DNA of 12,322 bases from an uncultured Eubacteriales bacterium (GCA_910585135.1 CAJUEB010000056.1:1-12322), one strand, 5' to 3'. Shown: positions 5,470-11,761, counted from the first letter of the stretch. The notes: generated from the sequence alone by a model not told the origin. Translations and numbers: made by a program.

Positions 5470-6267
5470 ATGAAGAAAAAGTTAGCGATCGTATTGAGCT
5501 TAGCGATGGTTTTATGCTTTGGCCTTGCAAGCTGCGGCGGCGGGGAGGATTCTGGTGATGCGACAGTATATGCCGTGGAAGCGGGATCAGCAGGAGAAGC
5601 AGCAGCCAAAGAACAAGGCTGGGAAATAAATTCCGTTGGTTCACAGGCGGACGCGCTGATGGAAGTAAAATCAGGTACGTCCGATGCTGCGATCATCGAC
5701 CTGCTCATGGCTGGCGCAATGATCGGGGAAGGAACGAGCTATCCGGATCTGATTCATACAGATGAGCTTACAAGCGAAGAATACGGCGTTGGCTGCCGTA
5801 AGGATTCAGACCTTGCGTCCTATATCAATGCGGTTTTCGCTGAATCCTATGCAGATGGGACGATGAGAACGACAGCAGAAAAGTATGGCGTTCAGGAAGC
5901 TCTGCTTGAGCAGGAAGAAGCTACATATGAAGCGGCTGCATCTGACAGCGATGTAGAATACATCAAGGGAAAAGGCACGCTCATCGTTGGCATTACGGAT
6001 TTCGCACCGATGGATTACAAGGACGACAATGGCGAATGGATCGGTTTTGACGCTGACATGGCAAGGATCGTTGGCTCTAAACTGGGCGTAGAAGTACAGT
6101 TTATGGAGATCGACTGGGATACGAAAACGATGGAGCTGGATTCCAAGAATATCGACGTGGTATGGAACGGCATGACGCTGACGGATGAAGTGAAAGCGGC
6201 TATGGAATGCACGAATGCATACTGCAAAAATGCACAGGTTGTAGTTGTTCCGAAGGATGCGGAATAG
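5470..6267 (+). CDS. Amino acid ABC transporter binding lipoprotein, circularly permuted
   Basis: Extracellular, lipid-anchored solute receptor, probably for a polar amino acid, delivering it to the permease and ATPase encoded next. Residues 1-22 are a lipoprotein signal: MKKK, a hydrophobic stretch, then lipobox LASC with Cys22 acylated. The mature part is SBP_bac_3 family but in reversed order. Residues 34-148 (AVEAGSAGEAAAKEQG, SQADALMEVKSGTSDAAIID, EEYGVG, then ADGTMRTTAEKYGVQ) match what is normally the C-terminal half. Residues 164-265 (YIKGKGTLIVGITDFAPM, GEWIGFDADMA, VWNGMTLTDE, NAQVVVVPKDAE) match what is normally the N-terminal half. The short segment that usually joins VVVVP to AVEAG is missing, and the halves are joined by an acidic linker (148-163). 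The start is supported by AGGAGG 8 nt upstream. The single open frame, intact signal and normal operon partners argue for a working protein; ligand unknown. Confidence 0.88.
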   Translation: MKKKLAIVLSLAMVLCFGLASCGGGEDSGDATVYAVEAGSAGEAAAKEQGWEINSVGSQADALMEVKSGTSDAAIIDLLMAGAMIGEGTSYPDLIHTDELTSEEYGVGCRKDSDLASYINAVFAESYADGTMRTTAEKYGVQEALLEQEEATYEAAASDSDVEYIKGKGTLIVGITDFAPMDYKDDNGEWIGFDADMARIVGSKLGVEVQFMEIDWDTKTMELDSKNIDVVWNGMTLTDEVKAAMECTNAYCKNAQVVVVPKDAE

Positions 6268-6332
6268 CATAATCGCACTAGCGCACGAGATTGATTTTTC
6301 ATAGGGGCTGTCTGTATTAAACGGGCGAGGTA

Positions 6333-6373
6333 CAGGATATGGCAAAATGAATGAGATGATACGCTGTATCCTG
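6333..6373 (+). repeat. Inverted repeat between binding protein and permease genes
   Basis: CAGGATA (6333-6339) and TATCCTG (6367-6373) are perfect 7-bp arms with a 27-nt loop; a smaller alternative hairpin, GATAC-GCT-GTATC, overlaps the right arm. It lies in the 169-bp gap between the lipoprotein and permease genes. There is no T run, so it is not a normal terminator; a 3' stabilising hairpin that keeps the binding protein mRNA abundant is one possible role (inference). Confidence 0.35.
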
Positions 6374-6436
6374 CATCCTTTCTCTTTAATGCGGCAGCTC
6401 CTTCATTGTCGCTTGTATGTTCAAGGAGAGATTTTC

Positions 6437-7093
6437 ATGTTTGCAACAGTAACACTGGAATTGGCAAATGGATTATGGACGACATTCCAGATTTTTATTT
6501 TTACACTGATCTTTGCAATCCCGCTGGGCCTTATTCTCGCATTTGGTTCGATGAGCAAATTCAAACCATTGAAATACCTTGTGCAGACGATTATCTGGGT
6601 AATTCGGGGAACGCCGCTGATGTTACAGCTCATCATCATATTTTATGGGCCGGGTATGTGGCTGGGGCATAATATCTGGTCTGGAAACGAGGCGGGCAGG
6701 ATCACGGCCACGGTCGTATCGTTTGTCATCAACTATGCCTGCTACTTTTCGGTGATCTTCCGGGGCGGGATCGAAGGTGTTCCGATCGGACAGCGTGAAG
6801 CGGGGCAAGTGCTGGGCATGACAAAACGCCAGATCTTCTTTAAAGTGACGCTTTTGCAGATGATCAAGCGTATCGTGCCGCCGATGTCCAATGAGATTAT
6901 TACACTGGTCAAGGATACGTCGCTGGCGCGGATCATCGCCGCTTATGAGCTGACGTTTGCGGGCTTTTCCTTCATGAAGTCCGCTGGGATCACTTGGCCG
7001 CTGTTTTACACGGGCGTGTTTTACTTGATTTTCGTCGGGATTCTGACGCTATTATTTAATTATCTTGAGAAAAAGCTGGACTATTTCAAATAG
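6437..7093 (+). CDS. Polar amino acid ABC transporter permease
   Basis: Integral membrane subunit of a His/Glu/Gln/Arg-type importer. The 218-residue product has hydrophobic segments at roughly 17-38, 50-71, 88-108, then 185-208, and the family signature WVIRGTPLMLQL (54-65). The ATPase-docking EAA loop is REAGQVLGMTKRQIFFKVTLLQ (120-141) followed by PPMSNEIITLVKDTSL (148-163). The start at 6437 is chosen because AAGGAG at 6423-6428 is 8 nt upstream; an in-frame ATG at 6347 has no ribosome binding site and would add 30 non-conserved residues. It stops 11 bp before the ATPase gene, so the two are translationally close. Nothing in the sequence suggests damage. Confidence 0.95.
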   Translation: MFATVTLELANGLWTTFQIFIFTLIFAIPLGLILAFGSMSKFKPLKYLVQTIIWVIRGTPLMLQLIIIFYGPGMWLGHNIWSGNEAGRITATVVSFVINYACYFSVIFRGGIEGVPIGQREAGQVLGMTKRQIFFKVTLLQMIKRIVPPMSNEIITLVKDTSLARIIAAYELTFAGFSFMKSAGITWPLFYTGVFYLIFVGILTLLFNYLEKKLDYFK

Positions 7094-7104
7094 GAGGTGT
7101 GCGC

Positions 7105-7890
7105 ATGAGTATTTTGGAAGTGAAACACATCGAAAAAAGCTTTAAGAGTACGAAGGTTTTGAAGGATATCAGCTTTTCGATGGAGGAAGGAAAGGCGCTG
7201 GCAATCATCGGCTCATCAGGATCGGGAAAGACGACGCTGCTTCGTTGTTTGAACTTTTTGGAAACGCCGGATAGCGGCACGATTTCTGTCAAAGGGGATC
7301 TGCTCTTTGATGCTGCGCGCAGCCAAAAGGAAAATGAGCAGGATATTCGCAGAAAGCGTCTTCATTTTGGCATGGTGTTCCAGCAGTTCAACCTGTTTCC
7401 GCAATATACAGCGTTAAAAAATGTTACCATTGCAGAAGAACTGCTTGCGAAGGAGCGTCCTGATTTTAAAGCGCAGAAAGGGGAGATCATGGCGGAAATC
7501 GAAGCGCATGGAAGGCGGCTTTTGGCGCAGATGGGTTTGACGGAACGCGCCGGGCATTATCCGCACCAGCTTTCCGGCGGGCAGCAGCAGCGGGTCGCCA
7601 TTGCCCGGGCCTTGGCTTTACAGCCGGATATCTTATGCTTCGATGAGCCGACTTCCGCACTTGACCCGGAGCTGACGGGAGAGGTGCTGAAGGTAATCCG
7701 CAGCCTTGCTGACCAGAAGACGACGATGATCATCGTCACGCATGAGATGGCATTTGCGAGAGATGTCGCCGACCAGATCATCTTTATGGATGATGGTTAC
7801 ATTGTAGAGCAGGGCGCAGCCAGACAGGTCATTGATGATCCACAGCATAACAGGACCAGGCAGTTTTTGTCCCGGTACGCAGAGGGCTAG
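7105..7890 (+). CDS. Polar amino acid ABC transporter ATPase (GlnQ-like)
   Basis: Cytoplasmic ATP-binding subunit that energises the permease encoded just upstream. All nucleotide-binding motifs are intact in the 261-residue product: Walker A GSSGSGKT (36-43), the Q-loop in FQQFNLFPQ (about 92-100), signature LSGGQQQR (156-163), Walker B ILCFDEP (176-182), D-loop SALD, and the switch His in THEMAFA (213). It is slightly longer than the usual 240-250 because of an insertion around AARSQKENEQDIRR (70-83) and a charged stretch near 120-140. The ATG at 7105 is preferred because AGGAGG at 7092-7097, overlapping the permease stop codon, is 7 nt away; a GTG at 7099 is too close. Last gene of the operon. 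Confidence 0.96.
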   Translation: MSILEVKHIEKSFKSTKVLKDISFSMEEGKALAIIGSSGSGKTTLLRCLNFLETPDSGTISVKGDLLFDAARSQKENEQDIRRKRLHFGMVFQQFNLFPQYTALKNVTIAEELLAKERPDFKAQKGEIMAEIEAHGRRLLAQMGLTERAGHYPHQLSGGQQQRVAIARALALQPDILCFDEPTSALDPELTGEVLKVIRSLADQKTTMIIVTHEMAFARDVADQIIFMDDGYIVEQGAARQVIDDPQHNRTRQFLSRYAEG

Positions 7891-7929
7891 GCGAATTTTT
7901 GTATTGTGAACCCTTCGTTTTGGTATGAG

Positions 7930-7955
7930 AAAAAGTTTTGCTGTATGCAAAACTT
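7930..7955 (-). terminator. Intrinsic terminator of the threonine aldolase gene
   Basis: AAGTTTTGC (7933-7941) and GCAAAACTT (7947-7955) are perfect 9-bp arms with a 5-nt loop. Read on the minus strand the stem overlaps the ltaE stop codon and is followed by five T (the A run at 7930-7934). On the plus strand the stem could also slow transcription from the ABC operon, but there is no T run on that side, so bidirectional use is uncertain. Confidence 0.75.
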
Positions 7956-8970
7956 ACGGAAGCAGCTTCAGGAATGCGTCTACTTCTTCCTGCGTCGTTC
8001 CCCATGAGGTTACCAGCCTGATGGAATCGTGCGTTTTGGTGGAGAAAGACCATCTTTCAAACATGACTGCTTCTTTCAGCTTTTCCACGAGAGCCTTTGG
8101 GAAAAGCGGGAAAATCATATTTGTCGCAGGTGGAACAGCGAATTCGTATCCTTTGGCTATGATTCCGTCTGCGAGCTTTTTTGCCATGTGATTGGCATGA
8201 GCGCCTAGCTTGAGATAAAGGTCATCTTTGAGCAGCGCATCGAATTGCACACCTAGGAGCCTGCCCTTTGCCAGCATTCCGCCGCGCTGCTTTACCAGCC
8301 ATCTGATATCTTCTTGTAAACGTTCATTGACGATAACCAATGCTTCCCCAAACATCGCGCCGCATTTTGTGCCGCCGATATAGAAAGCATCTGAAACCTT
8401 GGGAAGATCAGCGTAAGTGATATCGCTGCCTTCTGCTGTCATCGCCATGGCAAGGCGCGCGCCGTCGATGTACATGAGCAGATTGTGTTTTTCGCACGTT
8501 TTCTTTAGCGCTGTCAGTTCCGCTTTTTTGTAGACCAGTCCGGTTTCCGTGGAATTGGAAATGTATATGATTGCTGGTTTTACGAAATGCTCGTCTTCAT
8601 GTTCCCTGATCACGGTTTCGATATCCTCCGGGCGCAGCTTGCCATCTGTTGTTGGTACGTGGTTGACTTTGTGTCCGGTCGCTTCGATCGCGCCCGTTTC
8701 GTGTACGCAGATATGGCCTGTGGATGGAGCGATCACGCTGTGGTGTGGCCGCAGGAATGCGGATAGCGCTGTCATATTGGTTTGTGTTCCGGCGGTGAGA
8801 AACTGCACATAAGCGGATGGGCATTCGATCAGTTCCCGAATGCGGTTTGCTGCTGCATCGCAGAATTGGTCCACGCCGTATCCGTCAGCAAGAACCATGT
8901 TTGTCTCGGTAAGCGCCTCCAGGATTTTTGGGTGCGCGCCTAAGCTGTAGTCGTTTTTTAGAAAAATCAT
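7954..8970 (-). CDS. ltaE: Low-specificity L-threonine aldolase
   Basis: PLP-dependent fold-type I enzyme of the beta-eliminating lyase family that cleaves L-threonine or L-allo-threonine to glycine and acetaldehyde. The 338-residue product shows KNDYSLGAHPKILEAL near the N-terminus, FLTAGTQTNMTAL (57-69) for the PLP phosphate, HETGA (90-94) with the ring-stacking His, YIDGARLA (167-174) with the PLP-pyridine Asp169, and the Schiff-base Lys202 in YIGGTKCGA. R318 in SIRLVTSW probably binds the substrate carboxylate. Ribosome binding site AAAGGAGGA (minus strand, 8977-8985) lies 6 nt from the ATG. It converges on the amino acid ABC operon and has its own promoter and terminator, so it is a single-gene unit. 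Aldolases of this type overlap in specificity (serine, phenylserine), so the physiological substrate is not certain. Confidence 0.92.
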   Translation of the reverse strand: MIFLKNDYSLGAHPKILEALTETNMVLADGYGVDQFCDAAANRIRELIECPSAYVQFLTAGTQTNMTALSAFLRPHHSVIAPSTGHICVHETGAIEATGHKVNHVPTTDGKLRPEDIETVIREHEDEHFVKPAIIYISNSTETGLVYKKAELTALKKTCEKHNLLMYIDGARLAMAMTAEGSDITYADLPKVSDAFYIGGTKCGAMFGEALVIVNERLQEDIRWLVKQRGGMLAKGRLLGVQFDALLKDDLYLKLGAHANHMAKKLADGIIAKGYEFAVPPATNMIFPLFPKALVEKLKEAVMFERWSFSTKTHDSIRLVTSWGTTQEEVDAFLKLLP

Positions 8971-9020
8971 CGGGTGTCCTCCTTTGGTTTTGGTGTAGAT
9001 GGGATTGCGTCATATAGCCA

Positions 9021-9049
9021 ATTATATATGAAAACGGAGCCTGGTGCAA
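9021..9049 (-). promoter_or_regulatory. Sigma-A-type promoter of ltaE
   Basis: On the minus strand TTGCAC (9049-9044) and TATAAT (9026-9021) are separated by exactly 17 bp. The transcription start would fall near 9014, giving a leader of about 45 nt. The consensus -10 and ideal spacing make this a convincing promoter. Confidence 0.75.
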
Positions 9050-9289
9050 TGAAGGAAGCATTTCTGGCGGAGCTGGCACGACTCGAATTGATTGCGTGGC
9101 AAAGTACGGATCTTGGGAGAAATTTCTGGGATGGAAGGGTCAGATAGAATCGTATAAAAAAGCGCGGCGGGCTTGGGTGGAATTTGCGCGCAGACGCCTC
9201 GCATTTCGCGAAAAAATCGATGAAATTTGGTGAAATGAACAAGTTTTCGGGAAAAGACAGAAAAAAAATTGGAATGACGGAAAAAACCT
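9050..9289. other. Intergenic stretch with no recognised gene
   Basis: Between the ltaE promoter (minus strand) and the rplM promoter (plus strand). Open frames exist on both strands, but none has a ribosome binding site, family resemblance or normal amino acid composition. I see A runs (9261-9268, 9281-9286) upstream of the rplM -35 box, which could act as an UP-like element, and no clear repeats. Confidence 0.5.
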
Positions 9290-9318
9290 TTGACTTTGGA
9301 GAATGCAGCGTGTAAAAT
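9290..9318 (+). promoter_or_regulatory. Strong promoter of the rplM-rpsI operon
   Basis: TTGACT (9290-9295) and TAAAAT (9313-9318) are separated by exactly 17 bp. An A-rich tract directly upstream (9281-9286 and 9261-9268) resembles the UP elements seen at ribosomal promoters. Transcription would start near 9325, about 265 nt before the rplM start codon. Confidence 0.75.
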
Positions 9319-9324
9319 AATTTC

Positions 9325-9590
9325 GTGTCGTGTATGCGGCATGGTTTTTTCGTGTAAGCAGGATGGAATACCGTCCGGGCAAGCATGGCTAAAACCCGGA
9401 TCTCTGATCGGATCAAAAGAGAATTGGCGAAGCCGTCTTTCTTTGATCAGAAGGTCTGCAATCAGTTTTAGTTTGCCGAACCATTTTCGCTAGGGGCTGA
9501 CCATAAGGCGCAGCGCTTTGCATGAAAACCAGTAGGCAGAGCCGAAACCGTTTGCTCATCGCAAACCCAGTAGGCAGAAAGGAAGAGAAG
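9325..9590 (+). promoter_or_regulatory. Structured L13-S9 mRNA leader, probable autoregulatory element
   Basis: This untranslated leader is long for a two-gene ribosomal operon. Stems visible: GGATGG/CCGTCC (9361-9376, one G-U pair, AATA loop); CCGGATC/GATCGG (9396-9411, one bulge); GATCAAA/TTTGATC (9411-9448) capped by GGC-GAA-GCC; and GTTTGC-TCATC-GCAAAC (9550-9566). CTGATC (9404-9409) can instead pair with GATCAG (9445-9450), so the middle region has competing folds. CCAGTAGGCAGA occurs twice, at 9529-9540 and 9567-9578, flanking the last hairpin, the second copy just before the ribosome binding site. Firmicutes are known to carry an L13 leader family upstream of rplM-rpsI; whether this belongs to it I cannot verify here. 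Confidence 0.55.
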
Positions 9591-10019
9591 ATGAGTTCAT
9601 TTATCGCAAAGCCGGCAGAAGTAGAACGTAAATGGTACGTTGTAGATGCTGAAGGCAAGAACCTGGGAAGAATGGCATCGCAGATCGCTGCAATTCTCAG
9701 GGGAAAGAACAAGCCGACTTACACGCCTCACGTTGACTGCGGCGACTATGTTATCGTGATCAATGCGGAAAAGGTCGCAGTGACAGGCAAGAAAAGAAAA
9801 GAGAAGATTTACAAGAGACATACGGGATATCCCGGCGGTCTCAGGGAGCTGACCTTCGCTCAGATGATGGAAAAGCATCCGACTGAAGCTGTCCGCCACG
9901 CTGTTAAGGGCATGATGCCGAATGGCAAGCTCGGAAGGCAGATGTACAAGAAGTTAAAGGTTTATGCAGGACCTGAACACGGGCATGCAGCACAGAAGCC
10001 GGAAGTTTTGGATATTTAA
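9591..10019 (+). CDS. rplM: Ribosomal protein L13 (uL13)
   Basis: Early-assembly protein of the large ribosomal subunit, binding 23S rRNA. The 142-residue product has the usual length and features: KWYVVDAEGKNLGRMAS near the N-terminus, GKNKPTYTPHVDCGDYVIVINA, the signature region GYPGGLR (about 82-88), and VKGMMPNGKLGRQMYKKLKVYAGPEHGHAAQKPE at the C-terminus (quoted in parts in the family signature). The start at 9591 is chosen because AAAGGAAG lies just upstream and MSSFIAKP is the conserved N-terminus; an in-frame ATG at 9522 falls within the structured leader and would translate the duplicated leader motif. rpsI follows after 19 bp, a universal pairing. Confidence 0.97.
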   Translation: MSSFIAKPAEVERKWYVVDAEGKNLGRMASQIAAILRGKNKPTYTPHVDCGDYVIVINAEKVAVTGKKRKEKIYKRHTGYPGGLRELTFAQMMEKHPTEAVRHAVKGMMPNGKLGRQMYKKLKVYAGPEHGHAAQKPEVLDI

Positions 10020-10038
10020 GGAAGGGAGGAATTAAACG

Positions 10039-10434
10039 ATGGCAAAAACACAGTATTATGGAACAGGAAGAAGAAAATCTTCGGTTGCTAGAGTTAGATT
10101 AATCCCTGGTAACGGAAATATCACAGTAAACAAGAAGCCTCTTGATGATTACATGGCAATGGAAATCGTAAAGAGAGAGGTGAGAAGGCCTTTTGAAATC
10201 GCTGGCTGTGAAGGCAAGTTTGATGTGGTTGCTACGGTTCACGGCGGTGGCTACACAGGCCAGGCAGGCGCGCTCAGGCACGGTATTTCAAGAGCACTTT
10301 GTGAAGCGGATAGAGAAGCGTACAGACCTGCGCTTAAGGCGGCAGGATTCCTGACAAGAGATTCGAGAATGAAGGAAAGAAAGAAGTACGGACTCAAGAA
10401 AGCGAGAAGGGCAAGCCAGTTCTCCAAGCGTTAA
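10039..10434 (+). CDS. rpsI: Ribosomal protein S9 (uS9)
   Basis: Small-subunit protein whose basic C-terminal tail reaches the P-site tRNA. The 131-residue product begins TQYYGTGRRKSSVARV, contains GGGYTGQAGALRHGISRAL in its central part (shortened here), and ends RDSRMKERKKYGLKKARR then ASQFSKR, with the conserved terminal Lys-Arg. GGGAGG at 10024-10029 is 9 nt upstream. The reading frame is complete, so the mobile element to its right has not disrupted it; if integration occurred within the 3' end, the coding sequence was restored by the element. Confidence 0.97.
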   Translation: MAKTQYYGTGRRKSSVARVRLIPGNGNITVNKKPLDDYMAMEIVKREVRRPFEIAGCEGKFDVVATVHGGGYTGQAGALRHGISRALCEADREAYRPALKAAGFLTRDSRMKERKKYGLKKARRASQFSKR

Positions 10435-10469
10435 TAAAAGTTCTCAAAGAGATAGAAAACTGGAGCCGG

Positions 10470-10518
10470 CTTTTCAACGAAATCCTTATTTTTCAAGGGT
10501 TTTCGTCGTTGTGAAAAG
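10470..10518. repeat. Long imperfect hairpin downstream of rpsI
   Basis: CTTTTCAACGA (10470-10480) pairs with TCGTT-GTG-AAAAG (10506-10518) with a small bulge, and AATCCTT (10481-10487) pairs with AAGGGTT (10495-10501) with one G-U pair around an ATTTTTC loop. It starts about 35 bp after the rpsI stop. There is no T run on either side, so it is not a classic terminator. It could be a decayed terminator, an mRNA 3' stabiliser, or part of the recombination site. Confidence 0.45.
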
Positions 10519-10545
10519 TGGTGCAAGGGTGCGAATCCATGGCGG

Positions 10546-10576
10546 TTTGCAACAGATTTGCAACACGTTTGCAACA
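10546..10576. repeat. Three TTTGCAACA iterons at 11-bp spacing
   Basis: TTTGCAACA occurs at 10546-10554, 10557-10565 and 10568-10576, each copy perfect and each exactly 11 bp after the last, that is on the same face of the DNA helix. They lie 60 bp beyond the integrase stop codon, between it and rpsI. Direct repeats of this kind next to a tyrosine integrase gene are typical of integrase arm-type binding sites; the attachment core would then be to their left. Role is inferred. Confidence 0.6.
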
Positions 10577-10592
10577 AACTATCTTTAAAATT

Positions 10593-10637
10593 AGGACACT
10601 TTTTAGTTGTTATGTACTAAAGAAGTGTCCTTTTTTT
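10593..10637 (+). terminator. Intrinsic terminator between rpsI and the integrase gene
   Basis: AGGACACTT plus TTTAGT (10593-10607) pairs with ACTAAA, a bulged G, and AAGTGTCCT (10616-10631) around an 8-nt loop, followed by a run of seven T (10631-10637). On the plus strand it is a textbook terminator. It also abuts the integrase stop codon, so it may act in the minus direction as well, where only a weaker T run (four T) follows. Confidence 0.8.
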
Positions 10638-11736
10638 ATGCCGTTTTTTTCGGCGTTTCGTTTTCAATTGGTATATCCTCCAGCGTTTTGTTAATAGCGT
10701 CAATAAGAATTGACATATCAAGGTGTGTATAAACTTTTTCTGTCAGTGTCATTGCACCTGAGTGTCCTACGATTTTTTTTATGGTAGTTTCCTGTACCTT
10801 TGCTTCTGACAGCATGGAAATCGTGGTATGCCTGGTACAGTGTGGTGTTCTTTCGATTCCAAGCTGCTCCATCAATGGGGTCCAGTAGACACGATAGTAA
10901 TTATCATACTTGAACCCTTTGCCTTTTTTGTTGTGAAGAAGATATTCACATTCCGGGCAGGAATCATACCAGCTCTGATAGAAAGGCAGCATCTTATCTG
11001 CGATAGGCACTTTTCTGATTCCGTTCTCTGTCTTGCTGTCAATGACATCAAAGTATTGCTCGTCAAGGTGCACGTTTTCCTTTTTTAGATTAAGGAATTC
11101 TGATATACGCAGACCGTTATACAGGAGCATGAGAATGATTTGATAGTATTTGTCATCTTTCATTTCCCATATCTTTGTAATTTCATCTTTGGTGAATTTT
11201 TCGCGGTCATACTTATTAGGATTTCTGTCCTTATACTGTGCGATATCCACGAAAGAAGAGTAGTCCTTGTTACAGATATCGTTCTTGATCGCAAACTTAT
11301 AGAGCTGATTGAACAATACTTTGATTTTCTTCAATGTCGGATAGTTCTTATCACACTCATCAATAACCATCTGCAGGTCTGCAAGTTTCAAATCCTTAAA
11401 TACGCGATCATAAAGCTTTTCGCAGCTTTTATAGGATGCTATATAACCATTAATTCCGCTTTGTGAAATTGTTGGAAACTTTTTTGATGACCATTCTTCA
11501 TATACTTGTGCGAATGTCATCTTTGATGCGGCTAAATCATATGGGCTACTGTTGTATTCAGCAAGGAGCTGATAGCCTTCTGCTCTTGTCTTGGTATACC
11601 CTATGGTAATAGTGTCAGGTGCGACTTTACCGGTTTCTTCATTGATATGATATCCCAATGTTTTTCTGACAATAAAAGGTTTTCTTCTTTTTCCGCCAAG
11701 TTTTGATACACTTCCGTAACCGTTCGGTAATTTCAT
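10636..11736 (-). CDS. Tyrosine recombinase integrase of a mobile element
   Basis: Site-specific recombinase catalysing integration and excision of the element by strand exchange through a 3'-phosphotyrosine. The 366-residue product has an N-terminal arm-binding-type region (MKLPNGYGSVSKLGGKRRKP), a core-binding SAM-like domain (about 70-170), and a catalytic domain with all active-site residues: Arg210 in LYNGLRISEFL, Lys235, His299 and Arg302 in HCTRH, His325 in VGHSG, and Tyr336 in KVYTHLD. AAAGGAGGA (minus strand, 11744 onwards) is 7 nt from the ATG. Base composition is visibly more A+T-rich than the genes to the left, as expected for acquired DNA. The stop codon lies beside a terminator and iterons next to rpsI, placing this at the left end of the element. 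Integrative conjugative or mobilisable element and prophage are both possible. Confidence 0.93.
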   Translation of the reverse strand: MKLPNGYGSVSKLGGKRRKPFIVRKTLGYHINEETGKVAPDTITIGYTKTRAEGYQLLAEYNSSPYDLAASKMTFAQVYEEWSSKKFPTISQSGINGYIASYKSCEKLYDRVFKDLKLADLQMVIDECDKNYPTLKKIKVLFNQLYKFAIKNDICNKDYSSFVDIAQYKDRNPNKYDREKFTKDEITKIWEMKDDKYYQIILMLLYNGLRISEFLNLKKENVHLDEQYFDVIDSKTENGIRKVPIADKMLPFYQSWYDSCPECEYLLHNKKGKGFKYDNYYRVYWTPLMEQLGIERTPHCTRHTTISMLSEAKVQETTIKKIVGHSGAMTLTEKVYTHLDMSILIDAINKTLEDIPIENETPKKTA

Positions 11737-11761
11737 TGTTTTGTCCTCCTTTATGGCTGGA

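Noticed and set aside
5470..6267. Receptor gene as two broken or frameshifted pieces
   Set aside because: It is one continuous frame with a good start, an intact lipoprotein signal and the two halves covering nearly the whole family once each, so permutation explains it better than decay.
9028..9147. 39-codon plus-strand ORF upstream of ltaE
   Set aside because: No ribosome binding site, it overlaps the ltaE promoter on the other strand, and the product resembles nothing I know.
8967..9416. 149-codon minus-strand ORF between ltaE and rplM
   Set aside because: No ribosome binding site; composition (many Phe, Ser, Arg, His) looks like translated noncoding DNA, and it overlaps the promoters of both ltaE and rplM.
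10526..10538. GGGTGCGAATCC resembling a tRNA T-arm near the integrase
   Set aside because: The flanking bases do not form a T stem and no acceptor, D or anticodon arms can be found; the motif is too short to call a tRNA fragment.
10546..10576. CRISPR-like short repeats
   Set aside because: Repeats are 9 bp with 2-bp spacers, far too short for CRISPR; better explained as protein-binding iterons.
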